DNA of 64,000 nt from Trachythela sp. YZ-2020 (GCA_016169945.1 JADLSH010000388.1:2390001-2454000); one strand, 5' to 3'; shown: positions 1 through 12,298, numbered from the stretch's first letter. Notes: a model not told the origin generated them from the letters alone. Numbers and translations: made by a program.

Positions 1-418
1 TAACATATGTAAATAATCTGACTTGGTGGAGTTAATGGACATTAAAGGCCAAGGCCAATTAGTGCAAGTATAATTTATACATGAATACTTGATCTAATTT
101 GCTGGCAGAGGTGTGCAGTCTCCGAGTGCACCACTGAATGAGGTGTGGAAATAGCCTCGACAGCATCCAGGGGCTGAATTTTGAAAAATATTTTCTTTTT
201 GTTTGATAATTTTGGGCTTTCTAAATCCAAAACCTGCACCTCCTTGTTCAAAGCTAGGGGAGTATCCCTTCCACTCCCACCCACCCACCCCAGTAAATTC
301 ATGATCCTGTGCAAAGCCATATGGTGTAACAAAGTAAAATATGGGCCTCATTGTTGATAATTGTTAGCCATTTGATCCAAAATGCAAGACAAAAAAAACA
401 GTTGTTAAAGCATCCCAC

Positions 419-645
419 CTCTTGTTCCATGCGAACGTGAACCTCGTCTTTGACCCATGTTTTCTTTCGAGCGTTATAACGATGACGTATGGCAACTTGA
501 TCAGGAAAGTTCTCGTCAATATGAAATTTCTGCCATGGATCAGACAGATGTTTCGTTTGCTGAGCGGCTTTCTTCCAGTGGTCATGCAATGCGGCGTGTT
601 TACCATTGTGATGACGAGCATCGCCATTAGATGGGATTGGCATTC
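419..645 (-). CDS. EEF2K: eEF2 kinase, N-terminal exon (partial gene)
   Basis: An open 227-nt exon lies between an acceptor (TTCATTCTAAG) and a donor (GAG|GTGGGA). It encodes 75 residues matching the region leading into the alpha-kinase domain of eukaryotic elongation factor 2 kinase. Recognisable segments are HWKKAAQQTKHLSDPW, which corresponds to the calmodulin-binding segment and linker, and RHRYNARKKTWVKDEV, the conserved entry into the catalytic domain. The family enzyme phosphorylates eEF2 in the cytosol in response to Ca/calmodulin and slows translation elongation. The exon starts in phase 1 and ends in phase 0. The catalytic core and C-terminal repeats should lie to the left of the window; no further exon was seen in positions 1-418. 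Identification rests on remembered family sequence and is fairly confident for so short a piece. Confidence 0.68.
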
Positions 646-690
646 CTTAGAATGAAAATGTATGTTTATATACCCAATGCTACCATATTC

Positions 691-1177
691 CAGGCCTTAA
701 AATATCGGTCGGTCACAGACATTGTCCGACCCATTCGTGAAATTGCCCGACCAAGAAAGAAACGCGCCAGACATTCTGTCTGACCGAAGGAAAATTGAGG
801 TTTACCGTTTGTCCGACCAAACTGTATCGACCAAACTTTGTCCGACGTAAATTTACCCCGTAAATGTTTATCAGAGCTGTTATGTGGTCCGCTAAGCATG
901 ACAGTGGAGCCGGGTATTCGTTTGACCAGTCGCATTGTAAGTCAATCAACGCAAGTTTACTTGCGATGACTTGCGTTCTCGGACGTTTGATCGGGCCTTA
1001 AAGTATCAATGCATAACTGCCCAACATTTAGCGTCAGTATATGATTTTAAAAGAATAGATTTTCGCGCCAAACTAAACATAAGGCCATCTGACATAATTA
1101 TAAAAATGTCCGACCCATTCTGAAAGACACCAGACATTTTGACCGACGGCACTGCTGACCGATATTTTATGGCCTGC
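691..1177. mobile_element. MITE, family E (CAGGCCTTAAAATATCGG ends)
   Basis: Terminal inverted repeats begin CAGGCCTTAAAATATCGGTC at 691 and end in the reverse complement around 1177. The interior is built of scattered TGTCCGACC words in both orientations. A sibling lies at 44193-44656 with the same ends, and a related element is at 15888-16140. No coding capacity is seen. It lies in the proposed first intron of the eEF2 kinase gene. Confidence 0.75.
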
Positions 1178-1819
1178 CATATTCACATTTTGAACAAATT
1201 ATTTACTGTAAAATATATCATTTCTAAAACAAAGGGCCTTTTCTTGTTGAATTTTTAAGGTAGTTTAATCCTTAAGACCCACAGCTTATATTATTAAGGT
1301 ACGTTTACACGCTGCGATTTGTTGGACCGATTTTAAGTTTTGCTGAATGTATATATAATGACAAATATTTTCAGTTGATGATGACAGATGATGCTTGCCA
1401 CATATTTTTCAAATATCATTTATAATGTGCATCTGAAATCGGCTCGACAAATTGCAGGGTGCAAACATAACACTAATGGAGGTGCAGATTTGCAATGGCT
1501 AATGCATTGCATGATTGCATGTCTCTGTGATCTACTTTGAGGTCGTGCAGTCAACAACCCCTCTTTGTTTACATCGCCAAAAAGTTCCGAAATAACCCGG
1601 CAAAAATTACATTTGGAGTTTACACATTTAAACTTCATACAAAATAATTTTAATATAATACTAAAATTATACCTACTAATTTACGCTTGGAAACATGCAG
1701 TGAGCTTGGTAAGTTTATAAAACAGGGAATTATTAACGCAATTACAAAACAAATATATTAAATAGTCAAAGACAAAAGCAAAAGCTACGTGTAGATATTT
1801 ATAGCTATAAAAAGCTCAC

Positions 1820-1847
1820 CATTGTTTACTTCTTTTTCCGCCTCCAT
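1820..1847 (-). CDS. candidate start exon of the eEF2 kinase gene
   Basis: An ATG at 1847 opens nine codons (MEAEKEVNN) followed by a good donor (G|GTGAGC). It leaves one nucleotide over, exactly the phase needed by the exon at 645-419. Direct splicing would give a short acidic N-terminus before the calmodulin-binding segment. An intermediate exon may exist. The call rests only on the splice signal, phase and position. Confidence 0.25.
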
Positions 1848-3728
1848 TCCAAAATGATATACGTTTAGTAAATATTTTCCAAAATATTTGATATTTACTG
1901 TAGATATCTGTTTCAGTTCGTCTGAAACGCCTGCTTTTTTGAGAAATATTTCTCGACAGATTATTGTATCGGAAACCAGTCAACCAGACAAAAGGCCCGT
2001 CAAAACAATCGTCTGGATGAAATTTGATACCATCAAAAAAACCATCGATCATAAGTCGTAACCATAATTGGGGCATAGAATTCCCTGACACAAGCTTGAG
2101 ATTCCTTAGTTTTCCCAACATAGTTTTCATATTCTCATACAGAGGATTAGAGGAATCTCATAAATGCAATTTTCTCCTCTTTTCCGTTAAGACATATATC
2201 AATACGATGAATTAATCTAAATAAATCACACTGAGTTAGTTCCCTCAAATCTATTAAATATCTTAAAAAATCTTTTAACTTTGAATTCACTTACGCAAAA
2301 TTCCTGTCTTTAAGGATAATTTATACCACTTTCTTGAATCCCAGAACGCCAAGCGCTGATACAGACCACGGCTAGAGCGCAGTAGCGCACTGCTAGAGCG
2401 CGGTTGTTTCGGTGTTTACGTCGGACAAGCTGCGTTGTGCCTGCCTCCTCCGCAGGCTCTTATACCATATATCAGTGGCACATATAGATCAGAGGCAATA
2501 AAGAGAGCGATGCCAGAGAGTCGCCCATACCAACTTCCCCCCCTGGAAATCAGCTCGCTCCCTTGAATTCACTTCAAGCGACTGGGGACGAGGCAGGCGT
2601 TGTGCCATGGGGTTCACTTCTATACGAGTTTTTTTTTTCGATTACGAGTGTGCTTGTTTATACCATTACTTCAACTTGTAACGCAATTCCTGCACAGAGC
2701 CATGTTATAGAAATGTACGCACATAAAAACAGTTAACATGGCCTGCATTTCACTCCCGCCACCATTATAATCATTCTCATTCAATGTTGCCTTCTGGGCA
2801 TGTTTAGTAAGAAAAATAGGGCAAGGTAAGGCTCACAAATTCTCTGCGACAAATTCTCTATCTAACATCGCTCTGTGACCAAAATTGCGCTGGCCACGGC
2901 AATTGATAATACTATGTTAATTTTAAACTTGCACACAAAAAATATTTATGGGGGAACTTTGTTTTTGTAAGGTGTTTATAATGAATGTGCATTCCTTACT
3001 CAAAGTCCTTTCAAAGGCAAAATGAAACATTTCAGTTTAAAATTAAGGAATATATTCCAAATCTTATATAACCTAACTACATTGAGCTTAGCAAGTATTG
3101 ATAATATCCATTGTCTAACTATTGACGTTTCATGTTCTATGACTTATTTTGTACCGACCACATCTTAAAGGCATATTTTCCATTTGAACACGTCTCAACA
3201 AAATTTTGCAAAGGCGACAGACATTGTAAAACCGGGACCTATTGACTTTTAAGAGGACACCTCGATTAAGCGTACACCAAACACTTCTCCAAGGGCATCC
3301 CAATCATACAATTAGTTTGATTGCATTCTACTCTTTGATTTTCTTTTCAATACAAGAGTCCTATACATATCTACACTAATTTTAATATGGCAGCATTTCT
3401 GTCTTGTTTTTATATTGCAATGATTCGCTGTCTGGTTTCTGGTTAGCGTCTAATGGATACAGATTGAATCTTCGTTGAACATCAAAGCCCAGTCTCATGA
3501 AACCCATCCATAACTTGTTAGCTAGTATAAAAGGCAGTCTGCATGGTTGAATTCTGCAGATGAAACTTAAACCATATTGCATAACATCTTTGCGAAATTA
3601 TTAAGGAATCAAATTTGCACATAAAAACGGTTCTACCTGTACTATATCATATTTCTACCATTGTCGTATCTAGAGATTATTTGGGTTGGTCGTGGAGTCA
3701 GAGGTGCATTATTCTCTCTCCTATACAT
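1848..3728. other. non-coding stretch with decayed repeats
   Basis: No convincing exon was found. Positions 2350-2405 hold a small GC-rich inverted motif (GCTAGAGCGC repeated). Positions about 2662-2905 resemble the ends of the repeat at 38965-39850 (ACGCAATT..CAGAG..CATGTTA and its partner). An open frame at 3582-3382 on the minus strand has no recognisable domain and no splice context. Confidence 0.4.
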
Positions 3729-4067
3729 ACGTAAAAACGCACAAGTTGTAACAAACCTGCAGGAGACTTGTACCAACGCTGTTTCAATAACTTGTTATCA
3801 GGATGTGTTCGCACTGCTTGTTCCAAGCTTGTTGACAAGTTGTCGACGGCTTGTTGAGAACTTGCTACAAGGTTGTTGACTCGACAGACTTGTTACAAGT
3901 TGTTCCAACAACTTGTTATCGTCCTGCAATTCAACAACGTTGTGAGTGACAACCTTGTAGCAACTTGATAAAATGACAACATTGTTACAACTTGTTGACA
4001 ATTGGCTTGCTACAAGACTGACAAACTGTTGCGAACACATCTCGCTGACAAGATGTGAGATTTTTAT
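3729..4067. mobile_element. MITE, family A (ACAAGTTGT-rich)
   Basis: A roughly 340-bp element begins ACGTAAAAACGCACAAGTTG and is composed almost entirely of overlapping ACAAGTTGT / CAACTTGTTG words. Two siblings occur at about 6740-7094 and 18531-18869. Open frames within it are composition artefacts. Confidence 0.75.
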
Positions 4068-4071
4068 CTAT

Positions 4072-4324
4072 TAAAGCCTGGGTTCACGCTAGCAATCATG
4101 TTGGCGATTATTCTCCTCCTGACGCATGTGAATGAGTGGACTCACAAACCAAAGTATGTGACCATGATGGGTCGGTTTTACCATAGTTAATAGAGAACGC
4201 TATGGTTTTACAAAGGCATTCAAAGGCATACGTTGATCAGTGACGTTGATATGTCATTCGCTCGATCACATAAATCAGGAAGAGAAAAGTCGCCGACAAA
4301 ATCACTAGTGTGAACCAGGCTTAA
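4072..4324. mobile_element. MITE (AAGCCTGGTTCACACTAG ends)
   Basis: The left end TAAAGCCTGGGTTCACGCTAG and the right end CTAGTGTGAACCAGGCTTAA form terminal inverted repeats around a ~250-bp body. It abuts the preceding MITE directly. Short related ends (GTGAAACCAGGCTTTA) reappear near 12260 and 63460. Confidence 0.65.
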
Positions 4325-4408
4325 GCCGCAGTCTCTATTAGTTCCTCTGCCCGGAGGTTATGTTTCAACCTAGATTTTGCTGGATGCGCGTCCTGGGAAC
4401 GAATCCGC

Positions 4409-5855
4409 TTACATAAAAGGATATAAGAATGTCCAGGGTGGTTTTCCTCCATTAATATAAAGAATATATAAATATCCATTCTTCTGCCGTCCCTGGATCG
4501 CATAGTAACAAGGCATGTAGCGGAATAAGCGGAACTTATGACGTTCATAAAATCTCAAAGCTACATAGTTTGTTGTTAGAACGTGGAGGTACACTGCTTT
4601 GCAGTTCAAATATTCTTCTGTTGTCAGCAAACCGAATAGATTGTTCAATAAGAGAGACGCTTGAAGGAGAAAAATAATCATGTTTTTATTGTAAAACTTG
4701 GGCACTGCCTACACTAATCAATCCCATAAGCGCACGGGCAAAAAAATATTGGGGGTGGGGGCCACTACCTTGCCCGAAGAAGACGGAATTTTCAGACTTT
4801 AAATGCCTAATGAAATTACATCTGTCTACAACACGCTCTGTATTATTGTATTGCAAAGGACATAGTACACTTATTCGTGCATTACAAAGTCATATCATCC
4901 ATTTATAACTCAAGAAGCAAATTAACCAAGAAACCTACTTGACTCTTGAGAAGGAATTTCCCGACTTTATTACCATTTCTGCTGATTTCGGGAAGGGTGG
5001 GGAGGGGGGGAGCGCTGCCGCCTCTTACCCAGTAAGCGCCCTTACACTGCATGAGATTAGCACATGTACTATTAGACCTTCTTTAAAGTCTCAAGACGTA
5101 TTTAGAAATACATTTTTCCTGAAGTGTTCACCCAGTTGACTATTAGCTGATAGAGTATTTACATGCACCACCACCGGGGCATATACACATGAATTTGCAG
5201 AGCATTAGCTTCTTACCAATTCCATTTTTTCTGAATTCTTTTACAACCCCTAGACTTAACACGTACGCAACTTTTGTGTCTTTCAAATATCGTCCACCTA
5301 ATATGCCACTGTCCTAAATAACCATATACAAAAGGTGTTTCACGCATAAAAATACCAGGCAAAATCGTTAACATCGTTGCTATATTCAATTTACAATACA
5401 TTGTTGTCATATTCAATTTGTTTGTTTGTTTGTTTGTTTGCTTGTTTGTTTGTTTGTTTGTTTGTTTGCTTGTTTGTTTGTTTGTTTGTTTGCTTGCTTG
5501 TTTGTTAGTTTGCTTGTTTGTTTGTTTGCTTGTTTGTTTGTTTGTTTGCTTGCTCGTTTGTTTGCTTGTTTGTTTACTTGCTTGCTTGTTTGTTTGTTTG
5601 TTTGTTTGTTTGTTTGTTTGTTTGTTTGTTTGTTTGTTTGTTTGTTTGTTTGTTTGTTTGTTTGTTTGTTTGTTTGTTTGTTTGTTCGTTTCAGTGTTAA
5701 TAACTCTATACAGACTCTACGTTACCTCTGGATTACATTTTGAAACGCTTTTCACTTCAGCAACCAAAATTCCAATAATCCTATTGTTCAATACAGCTGC
5801 TAAGGCATAGAACCTTGGGCTGGACGTAATATCTTCATACCACGAATCTGGATAA
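4409..5855 (-). CDS. NAA60: N-alpha-acetyltransferase 60 (partial, three exons)
   Basis: Exons read 5855-5726, 5313-5217 and 4659-4409, with consistent phases (2, 0, 1) and canonical GT-AG borders. The product matches NAA60, the GNAT-fold enzyme that acetylates N-termini of transmembrane proteins on the Golgi. Visible family signatures are YPDSWYEDITS, then VAYVLSLGVVKEFRKNGIASLLL (beta4 and the acetyl-CoA loop; only short parts quoted), and KAVYLHVLTTN..A..FYER followed by YYAIQG..KNGYLYILYINGG..PPW. The stop at 4411-4409 would end the protein right after the catalytic domain. A donor-like GTAAGC at 4412 could instead splice to a further exon, since vertebrate NAA60 has an extra C-terminal membrane-binding tail. 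The first coding exon, upstream of 5855, was not found. A TTTG microsatellite occupies part of the first visible intron. Confidence 0.88.
5418..5693. repeat. (TTTG)n microsatellite with GCTT variants
   Basis: About 275 bp of TTTG/CTTG tetranucleotides, purest in the right half. The C(L/F)VC-type peptides predicted here in three frames are artefacts of the repeat. It lies inside a NAA60 intron, 33 bp from the exon ending at 5726. Confidence 0.97.
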
Positions 5856-6069
5856 CTGAAATAGTTAAAGTCACGGTCATTGTTGTCCGTGCCTCAAACC
5901 CCATCCCCTTAATTTCAAACCGCACAAAAAAACCACACATGTAAAAACGCATAATTGGACAAGGTCATACCAGCTTGTATATGAGACCTTGTATATGTAT
6001 ATTGTAACTTTAGTTATGGGTAAATATCAAGATTTTTTCTCGACATCTCGTTCGATTGGACTAATAGTC

Positions 6070-6595
6070 GAAGGTGTTTGTAGATGGAATATATACGAAC
6101 GAAAATTTATATACATTTTTAGACCTAGCCATGAGCAGTTGCGAAAAATCCAACTTTAGGCCCTCTGGCAGGAATCGAAGCTGCGGTCCTGCGATTCCGG
6201 TGCAGCGCTCTAACCAACTGAGCTACAAAGTCCAGTTGCTGAGCATTAATTAACCGCAAATTCGTGATGGGAGTGATGCCAGTATAAGGTATGGGTAAAT
6301 ATATCAAGGTTTTCTCGGCTTCGACTGTTAGTCCAATCGAACGAGATGCCGAGAAAAAATACCTTATACTGGCATCACTTCCATCATATATACACGAATT
6401 TGCGGTTACAGCTCAGCAACTGGACTCTGTAGCTCAGTTTGTTAGAGCGCTGCACCGGAATCACAGGGTCGCAGGTTCGATTCCTGCCAGAGGGGCCTAA
6501 GGTTGCAGTTTTCGCAACTGCTCCTGGCTAGTTCTAAAAATGTGTATAAATTTTCGTTCGTATATTCCATCTACAAACACCTCTAACTTTAGTTA
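6070..6595. mobile_element. head-to-head pair of tRNA-derived SINEs
   Basis: Two copies of one SINE-type repeat face each other around a centre near 6330. The left copy reads on the minus strand (tRNA-like head 6233-6159), the right copy on the plus strand (6422-6498). Each head has a pol III box A (TAGCTCAGTTGG-like) and box B (GGTTCGATTCC). Outer ends are GGTGTTTGTAGATGGAATAT and its reverse complement, so the whole forms a ~525-bp imperfect palindrome. Other copies lie at 25000-25400 and 42055-42440. Confidence 0.85.
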
Positions 6596-6739
6596 ATAGC
6601 CTGATGATGATTTTGCAATAAAATCTAAATATCACAGACTCATTCCGGTCTTTTTTTACTCATATCTTGGGTTTCAAGATATTAATCTTCGGATTATGTT
6701 TTGTATTATATTTTTTGAAACTGTCGGCTGGTATTGGCT

Positions 6740-7094
6740 TTTTGTAACATTAAAACTGCAAGCTACAGCAGACTTGTACCAATGCTGTTTCAACAACTTG
6801 TTATCAGGATGTGTTCGCAACGCTTGCTTCCAGCTCGTTGACAAGTTGTCAACGTTACAACTCAGTACAAGCTTGTCGACTCAACATACTTGTTACAAGT
6901 TGTTTCAACAACTTGTTATCGTCCTGCAATTCAACAACTTGTTATTCAACAACTTGTTGACAAGTTGTGAGTGACAATTGTAGCAACTTGTCAACAAGCT
7001 GGGAACAAGTAGTGCAAACACATCCAGTTGTTGAAACAGCATTGGTACAAGTCTGCTGCAGGTTTGTTACAAGTTGTGCATTTTTAGGCGTGTA
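6740..7094. mobile_element. MITE, family A (ACAAGTTGT-rich), second copy
   Basis: It shares ends and word content with 3729-4067. Terminal inversion is clear here: GCAGACTTGTACCAATGCTG near 6766 is matched by its reverse complement near 7050. No coding capacity is seen. Confidence 0.75.
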
Positions 7095-7236
7095 GTCCGG
7101 TATTGCAACATCGACCTATGACCTTCGATACGATATATTATTAAATATTCATAAACTTAGATACGAGTACAAAGAGATGTTTGAGGCTAACTAAATTACT
7201 GAAGCACTTGTATACACAGAGATTTATTATTTAATA

Positions 7237-7307
7237 AAGGTTTTCCAATAATATTCAGATAACTATCAAAACTTTTGATAGTTATCTGAGTATTATTGGA
7301 AAACCTT
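7237..7307. repeat. near-perfect 35-bp hairpin
   Basis: AAGGTTTTCCAATAAT continues for 35 bp and is followed almost immediately by its reverse complement, with one mismatch and essentially no loop. Probably a remnant of a small foldback element. Confidence 0.85.
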
Positions 7308-10194
7308 CAAAAGAGAAGTCATACCACCTGCCAATAGCTAGAAGTTGTGTTAGAATTTTCACGTTTCAATTACTTCTGATAAACACAGTAAACACTTGCT
7401 CTTATTATACACAAACAACTAGCAAAATTGTTGACCCTTTTTAAGAAAAACAAGTCAGAAAAGATTTAAGTCTAGTTTAGTTTAGTTTATTATGTTTACC
7501 ACTCTAATGTGAGTGGAAAGCCTTAACAGGTTTTGACAAAGGTTCTGAAGGTTAGTCACTTGGTTAATCTCTGACCCTAAGGGTTAGTTTTTAGTGAAAG
7601 TGGAAAACCGGCGTACCCAGAGAAAAACCCTCGAAGCACAGGAGAGAACCGACCAAATAGATTTTGTCTCATTATTTTGAGATAGCCACTATGTTGCTTG
7701 ACATTGGTTTTCTGGCAATAGATATGATTAATTTCTTTTTGTGCACCACGACTATCTATGTCGTAAGCCTAGATCTTTAAGATTCCACAAAAAACAAAAC
7801 ATTTGTTACAACTATTGACAACACTATTGACAGATTGACCCAAAACATAGAATTCTGATAAAAATGATGTATCTTTAAAAACACACATGTCAAATAGTGG
7901 GTGGGACCATCAAACATACAATAAATAAACTATATTAACAGCATGCACACTGGTTCTGCTCAGGCATACAAAAATTACAAATAAAAGTAGATGCCTAATT
8001 GGCAGTGGCGTAGCTTTAGCTTGCCGATAATACTTGCAAAAATAAGTCTACATTTACAATCCAAATTACATCATCATGGGAGATTTCCAATCTTATAACT
8101 TATCTGATCCAATCCAGCAAAAATAAATGTTATCTAATATGATCCGATCTGACATGAAAAGTTACAACTGGCCATCTGGTCAGGAAATTAAAGGAAGCAC
8201 AAAATCAAATAGGAATGACAAAAATTTTGAAGTTCAATGTCAGTAAACACTGCAAGAAAATTGAATCACAATGTTTGATGCTGCAAAATTGGTACCATTC
8301 TGGGCAACACCAGTACCTGATGCTTTTGGCCTGAAATAATTTTGGCCATAGCAGTTATGTACATGTTATACAGTAGAGTAGTTTATGTGGCTCCTTCGCT
8401 CAGTACTTTCAGATAGCCTTTGAACAATAACCAATTATTTAAATAGAAATATTGCCATGAAATCTGGATATAAGCATATTATTTTAATCATCTGCCAGAA
8501 TACAATACTAAAGCAAATTTGGTAGTTCTAAGGCAGACAAATGGTGGATATATGTTGGCATCAGTGACATGATTTGTTGGGGCCTTGCCTGCATCATCAT
8601 GTCTTTTCTTGACTATTATTTTGCAACTTCATTGATTTTTTCAAACAAAACCGAACATCTAATGCACCTGTCAATGTTACGTCCAAGGGAGAGGAGGGCG
8701 GCAAATTTGAATTTTTATCAAATGTCCTCTGTTTCAGAAGTTCATCCACTTCAAAACAAATCAAAATACCCCTGCTATGAGATTGCCTCCCATCAGACCT
8801 GTCTGATTCCTTCAATCTGTAGTGCTGGGCGATACCAAGTACTCGGTATTCAATGCCAGGGGTCAATGTCGGGACCACTGGGACCGCCGGTCACATGCAC
8901 ATTTTGTAAAACTTGTTAAAAGTCATTGATGGAAATTCAAAAGAAAGTCAAACTCCCAGTTATGGCAAATATTATTGATTGTAGTTAATCTGCATTGGAG
9001 AAAATACACAAAGCCATAAAGGCTGAGTCTATTCAGCCGACTATAGTATAGTAATGATCCATCATGTTAGTATTTCACATATTTATGCAGATATTTTGCA
9101 GGCACACAAAAAAGTTATCGACCCCTGTTCAATACCAGCGATACCACGCACAGCGGTATTGGTATCGATTACTGACCTGGTATCGCTTGAAATTGTTCGA
9201 CACTTGTACTTTTGACTCATGGAATCTGTACAGTTCGCTGTGCTCAAATTCCGTCCTGTTTCATGCGCCCTGTGTGAAACCGAAGGCAAAATCCAAATAC
9301 AAATTTACCATAGTTTTGAATTTATCCAGTCGCATGTGAACAGAGCCTAAGTTTGAAGTTATATTTTTGAAGCTGCAAATTCATCTTCAGTGTACATTTT
9401 TGTCTGCATTCAGACAGAAAGTATCACTTCCGCACATTAAACACACCGTTTAATTTCACCTTGACAGCTGTCAGCTACATTAAAATTTTCACAGAAACCT
9501 ATATCATATTTCCTTTTTTGGTTTTCCTGTCCTAGAAATAATATCCCTAAAAATCATCAAAAACTGTACAAAAAATGTATCAAATTTGTTACAACATATA
9601 AACAAATGTACAAAGCATTTAATAAAACAATACAAACATTTAAATATTTCAAACGCCTGGCCTACACGTTTAACAATTTTAAATCATGAATAAAAACATT
9701 CAAAATACTACATACTCGATAGGGAACCATTTACAGCATAGACCTTTTACTTCGTTGATATCTGAGGGCCCAAAAAACGGAGTTGTAGACTGTTTGTTAA
9801 GCCTAATTCTTGCTTCATAGGCGATAAAATTCTGTATGAGCGGTCAAATCATGGCTCTTTGTATCATAACAAAACTCCAATGCGGTTTAGTTCAGACTGA
9901 GTTCAGACGAACTGATAAGCAAGACAGAAGACCACAAATGCACCTCAGATCATTTAAAATTTGAGTTCCGATATTTTTCAGATAAAAATATAAAATATTG
10001 ATGCATGGAACAGAAAATTTCTAGACATTTACGTTCGTTTTTGATCTATTATTCCGGGGGGGGTTCTCTTGTTATACCGGATGAGGGGGTTTTAAAACTT
10101 TAATATTTTGACAATTGGTTAAGGTGGCTCCACCGTGTAGCAAACTTGCCAAACCACGTTCACCATATGGATGGTTAACTTTAAATATTTGGAT

Positions 10195-10340
10195 CAGTCA
10201 GATGGTCCGTCCATCCATCCATCCGTCTGTCTGTCCGTTAGTAAGTTAGCCAGCCACACTAATATAGTTAGTCGGTCGGTCAGTCAGTCAGTCAGACCAG
10301 TCAGTCAGTCGGCCAGTTGGTTGCTTGGTCGGCCAGTCAG
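10195..10340. repeat. CATC/CAGT-type simple repeat tract
   Basis: Runs of CCATCCATCC, GTCTGTCTGT and CAGTCAGTCAGT variants make up an impure tetranucleotide tract. Confidence 0.8.
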
Positions 10341-10427
10341 CTGTTGTTATAAGAGAAGTGCCGAGGGATCTTTGTCAATCGTTGAGGTTGTTTTCCATTC
10401 CGGTCGTTTTGCCTGCACGAAAGAAAT

Positions 10428-10614
10428 GTCATACTGTGTTAATAGTCACAGTTAGTCACCCAAAAATCACCCACATACAATTATACAAACCTACCCAAAT
10501 CAACCCACATTTTGTTGTCACATGTCATACTGTGTTAATAGTCACAGTTAGTCACCCAAAAATCACCCACACATAGAAACCTACCCAAATCAACCCACAT
10601 TTTGTTGTCACAAC
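10428..10614. repeat. direct tandem duplication, ~95 bp x 2
   Basis: The block starting TCATACTGTGTTAATAGTCA occurs twice back to back with few differences; the first copy carries a short extra ATACAATT-type insertion. Confidence 0.85.
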
Positions 10615-11104
10615 AACATGATACGATGACGCAAGCATTCTATTTTTCGAACATGACATTACGTAATTCGGCTAGCTAACATTATTACGTATTTTCCCAG
10701 AGGCTTGGTTACAAATTACAAAGGAAACGCATTTTATAACAACATCATCAACACCAAAACGCATCAAAAGAAAACTAAGATTTTAGGGGCAAAATTTGTC
10801 AAGATTTAAGCTAGATCTTTCAACAGATTATGGGGGTAGATTCTTCATTTAAAGACGCTGTTGGTTAGTATAAAAGTTGTATAAATACCTTATTTTAAGG
10901 CAGAGATTTTAAGGTTTTTTTATGTGTCTTTGAGTAAATCTATATTGTAAAATGATGTTGCATATTACAAATATGTTATGGAATTCTGTCAAAGTCTAAA
11001 GTAACTTAACATACTCCAAATAGAAACATATAATCTTGTGTACTCATGATTTGAGCAGTAGATATACAGCAAGATATGAAAAAAAAATCTCTAGTAGGCT
11101 TGAT

Positions 11105-11771
11105 GGATCAATTGAAGTTAACGACCCCCCTGCCCCAAGGGAGTCGTATACTTCAATGGCCATTGAAGTATACGACCCCCCAAAATAATAGCTTTTTATC
11201 ATGATTCATGATTTTTATTCATGATTTTTATATCGAGAATTTCGTTTAGCTTCTTTTTATATATTTGGTGGTTTCTAAAGTTCTCTGGCTTGCGACGAGA
11301 CCGTGTTGCTTCAGGAAATCTATCGTCACTTCCATGTTGTCGCCAAAGATTACTTCTCGCAGTTCGTCGTGGATAGACATTTCGTCGGTGGAATACTGTT
11401 GCAGTATGCTCGCCAAACATTTTAAGGCCTTTTATAACGCCTTTCCAGCAATGAGTCATCGAACAGATATTTACAAGATGCAGTTTGCGATCAAAACACG
11501 GAGACAAAATTGCAAAACAAAACACCTCAAGCGCATATTATTGATCGTGTTGAAAGTCTTTTGAATTTGTTTCCTGGTCAAAAAATCAATGAACTGAGAC
11601 ATAGAGAAATAGAGAATAAAGGGAAGTCATAAAAATTCCTTTGAAACAGACACAAAAACCCGTAAATTTAACGATATAATACAAGGGGGGTCGTATACTT
11701 CAATCCGAATATTTGTTATTGAAGTATACGACCCCATTGGCATAGGGGGGTCGTTAACTTCAATTGATCCG
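11105..11771. mobile_element. non-autonomous DNA element with nested inverted ends
   Basis: Outer terminal repeats are ATCAATTGAAGTTAACGACC (left) and the reverse complement ending at about 11771. Just inside are further inverted copies of GTCGTATACTTCAAT on both sides. The ~430-bp core contains open frames on the minus strand (for example one including DEMSIHDELREVIFGDNMEV at about 11395-11335) that look protein-like but match nothing I recognise. No transposase is evident. Confidence 0.65.
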
Positions 11772-12298
11772 GCTTGATAATATTTTAAAAAATTCGAAAC
11801 GAACATGAATCTTGTTTTCTTGTTTATTACTCAATATTGTCAACTGGAAATGTGTTCTGTAATATTATTTAACAATTATTGAATGGGGTTGAGCATGATA
11901 TGAAGAATTATCAAGGCCGAAGTTTGTGTTATCTGCCGAAGCTGAAAGCTGAGCTCTTGACGGACTGTATGTGAGGGGTCCCTTCATAACCCCCTTAGGA
12001 TAAAAACAATTTGGAACCCTCTTGGATGTGTTTTTTTGTAGTTTCCCCATAGGATATCGTTCTTGCACCCTTGGATATCACAAAAACCCCATAAATTTTT
12101 GAATTTTTTCTGAAAATTCCATAAGCTACCCCCTAGGAAAAGTTAAGAAAAAGGCCCCCCTCTCCCCTTGGATATCTAGACCCCTCAATAGGGGGGGAGC
12201 ATATTAAATGGTGGCCCTATATGTCGGGAAATGTTAAGCTTATGCTTGCGTTGTAGTGAAAACCAGGCTTTTATAGTTTCAAAGCAAATATTTATTTC

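Larger units (their letters stand above)
7308..11100. other. intergenic stretch upstream of HGS, no gene seen
   Basis: No exon could be supported. It includes a repeat with the shared core ACCC(G/A)GAGAAAAAC near 7600-7640 (also at 37605, 41265 and reversed at 51450), GGTATCG-rich repeat DNA at 8825-9180 resembling 58560-58620, a CAGT/CATC simple-repeat tract at 10195-10340, and a direct duplication at 10428-10614. The missing first exon of NAA60 may lie here unrecognised. Confidence 0.5.

Noticed and set aside
1816..2130. A 104-aa minus-strand protein
   Set aside because: No recognised motif; its end overlaps the better candidate start exon at 1847-1820 in another frame.
5418..5810. Cys/Phe/Val/Leu-rich proteins of 60-130 aa on the plus strand
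   Set aside because: They are translations of the TTTG microsatellite in three frames.
8569..8919. A 116-aa plus-strand protein and its minus-strand shadow
   Set aside because: No domain, repeat-like GGTATCG content at its end, and no splice support.
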